The notes beneath the pieces are model-generated. The model saw only the letters and a program-made list of their open reading frames with translations, had not been told where the DNA came from and ran no database searches. Positions 6,794 through 7,643 of a stretch of DNA of 7,643 nucleotides are shown here, in pieces. Made by a program: the position numbers and the translations under genes. The stretch comes from an uncultured Lachnospiraceae bacterium (GTDB lineage: Bacteria > Bacillota > Clostridia > Lachnospirales > Lachnospiraceae), in NCBI GenBank assembly GCA_947628025.1, contig CANQYH010000152.1:1-7643 (forward strand). Direction: 5' to 3'. How positions within the stretch are numbered: position 1 is the stretch's first letter; every line of letters begins with the position of its first letter.

Positions 6794-6924
6794 GATCCTT
6801 TGGGCGCAGGGTTGATGACGGCCATCGCGTCTCTCGGCTGGGATAGAGTTGGGGCCAAAGCACCGGGGATAGTTCTTGCGTCTGGCCGGGCAGTCTGGCT
6901 GACAGGGATACGGAGGGATGGAAT
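6794..6924 (+). other. recA-recX intergenic spacer
   Basis: This 131-base GC-rich spacer shows no T-tract terminator and no clear -35/-10 pair. It therefore probably carries read-through transcription from recA into recX. A short GCC/GGC stem near 6893-6907 is too weak to call. Confidence 0.5.
6912..6917 (+). promoter_or_regulatory. recX ribosome binding site
   Basis: GGAGGG is seven bases upstream of the GTG at 6925. It favours that GTG over the next in-frame GTG at 6931; the nearby ATG at 6918 is out of frame. Confidence 0.75.
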
Positions 6925-7527
6925 GTGCAGGTGACGGAGATCGTTCCCGTCGGTAAGCGGAGGAGCAGGGTCCGGACGGACGAGGGAGTTTCCTTTGCCT
7001 TGTATGGGAAAGAATTGTCCGAGTACCGGATCGAGGCGGGAAAGGAACTTCCGGATGAGCTCTATGAGGAGATCTGCGAACATATTCTCTGGCCCAGAGC
7101 CAGGGAGCGGGCCATGTATCTGCTGGGGATCCGCGACCGGACGGAGCGGGAAATCCGCAGAAAGCTGGCGGAGGGCTTTTATCCCCCGGAGATCATCCGG
7201 CGGACAGTAGATTTTTTGAGGGAATACGGGCTGACGGACGATTGGGAATACGGCAGGCGCTATGTGGATATTTATGAGACGCGCCGGAGCGGGAAGCGGA
7301 TCCGGCAGGACCTGCTGCGGCGGGGGCTCACCGCGGAGCAGGTCGGGAACCTGATGGAGGGGAGAGAAGAGAAAGAGACCTCCCAGATCACAGCTTTTCT
7401 GCAAAAGCAGGCCTTTGATTTGGAGACAGCCCCTTTGGAAAAGAGACGGAAACTGATGGGCAGCCTTTTGCGGAAAGGATATTCCTATGGGGCGGTCATG
7501 GCGGCCATGAACGAAGCAGATTGTTGA
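6925..7527 (+). CDS. recX: Regulatory protein RecX
   Basis: RecX binds in the RecA filament groove and limits RecA ATPase, strand exchange and coprotease activity, damping recombination and SOS. The 200-residue product begins with a predicted beta-hairpin (residues 1-35, including RRSRVRTDEG) found in many Firmicutes RecX proteins. Three helical RecX repeats follow at about 58-105, 106-150 and 152-195. The most recognisable stretches are YLLGIRDRTEREIRRKL (66-81) and YGLTDDWEYGRRYVD (101-115). The start is GTG, supported by GGAGGG upstream. Position directly after recA is the classic arrangement and suggests shared SOS control. Assignment rests on motif pattern and context, both consistent. 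Confidence 0.95.
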   Translation: MQVTEIVPVGKRRSRVRTDEGVSFALYGKELSEYRIEAGKELPDELYEEICEHILWPRARERAMYLLGIRDRTEREIRRKLAEGFYPPEIIRRTVDFLREYGLTDDWEYGRRYVDIYETRRSGKRIRQDLLRRGLTAEQVGNLMEGREEKETSQITAFLQKQAFDLETAPLEKRRKLMGSLLRKGYSYGAVMAAMNEADC

Positions 7528-7643
7528 AAGTGACATTGTTTCTGCGACTTTATAATGTCTGCTTACAAAAATTCTTGACATGATGCACAAAACAGTATAA
7601 AATTGTAGTGTTGTATTCTTGTACAATGAAAACTAAATAAGGA
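7528..7643 (+). other. Downstream leader region of a gene beyond the window
   Basis: This AT-rich stretch contains a promoter (7575-7603), an 8-bp palindrome, TTGTACAA (7619-7626), and a TAAGGA ribosome-site-like sequence at the very end. The next gene probably begins a few bases outside. In many Clostridia recX is followed by rny (ribonuclease Y), but nothing here proves that. Confidence 0.45.
7575..7603 (+). promoter_or_regulatory. Sigma-A-type promoter after recX
   Basis: A consensus TTGACA (7575-7580) with a 17-bp spacer to TAAAAT (7598-7603); an overlapping TATAAA (7596-7601) is the alternative -10 at 15 bp. A consensus TATAAT also lies at 7551-7556 but lacks a well-spaced -35. Confidence 0.75.

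Overview
The window looks like chromosomal DNA from a Gram-positive, gut-type member of the Clostridia, most likely Lachnospiraceae or a close relative. The grounds are a moderately high G+C chromosome, strong Shine-Dalgarno sites, a GAAC-N4-GTTC (Firmicutes-type LexA/DinR) box in front of recA, the recA-recX pair, and a surface protein built from domains common in that group. The taxonomic assignment is inference; no 16S or other marker is present. All four genes supported with confidence are on the + strand.

Layout: (1) Positions 1-574 are the C-terminal part of a subtilisin-family serine peptidase whose start lies outside the window, followed by an intrinsic terminator (588-631). (2) Positions 632-1014 are an AT-rich control region with a 30-bp dyad, a strong sigma-A-type promoter (739-767), a leader of about 240 nt that can fold into a closed rod, an intrinsic terminator inside the leader (926-976), and a perfect 7-bp pairing that would act as an anti-terminator. 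This reads as an attenuator or riboswitch of a class I do not recognise. A 43-codon small ORF (857-988) crosses the terminator. (3) Positions 1015-5169 encode a 1384-residue secreted, modular surface protein: signal peptide, acidic Pro/Glu linker, beta-helix-like segment, an array of ten Cys-x-Cys pairs, an InlB-type (Flg_new) repeat, a BIG2 Ig-like domain, four repeats of about 78 residues, a PETE tetrapeptide stalk, and C-terminal choline/cell-wall-binding repeats. (4) Positions 5170-5734 hold no convincing gene but contain a large nested inverted repeat ending in a U-tract (5212-5351), several further hairpins, and the recA promoter with its SOS box. (5) Positions 5747-6793 are recA and 6925-7527 are recX, probably one SOS-controlled unit. 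(6) Positions 7528-7643 hold a promoter for a gene that starts just beyond the window.

recA and recX work together: RecA forms the recombination and SOS filament and RecX limits it. The surface protein is an independent accessory gene between the peptidase and the recA locus. Its internal base composition is a mosaic, with an AT-rich central block, which suggests assembly from modules of different origin. The most unusual items are the attenuator-like leader of the surface-protein gene and the 6-residue-period Cys-x-Cys array inside that protein.
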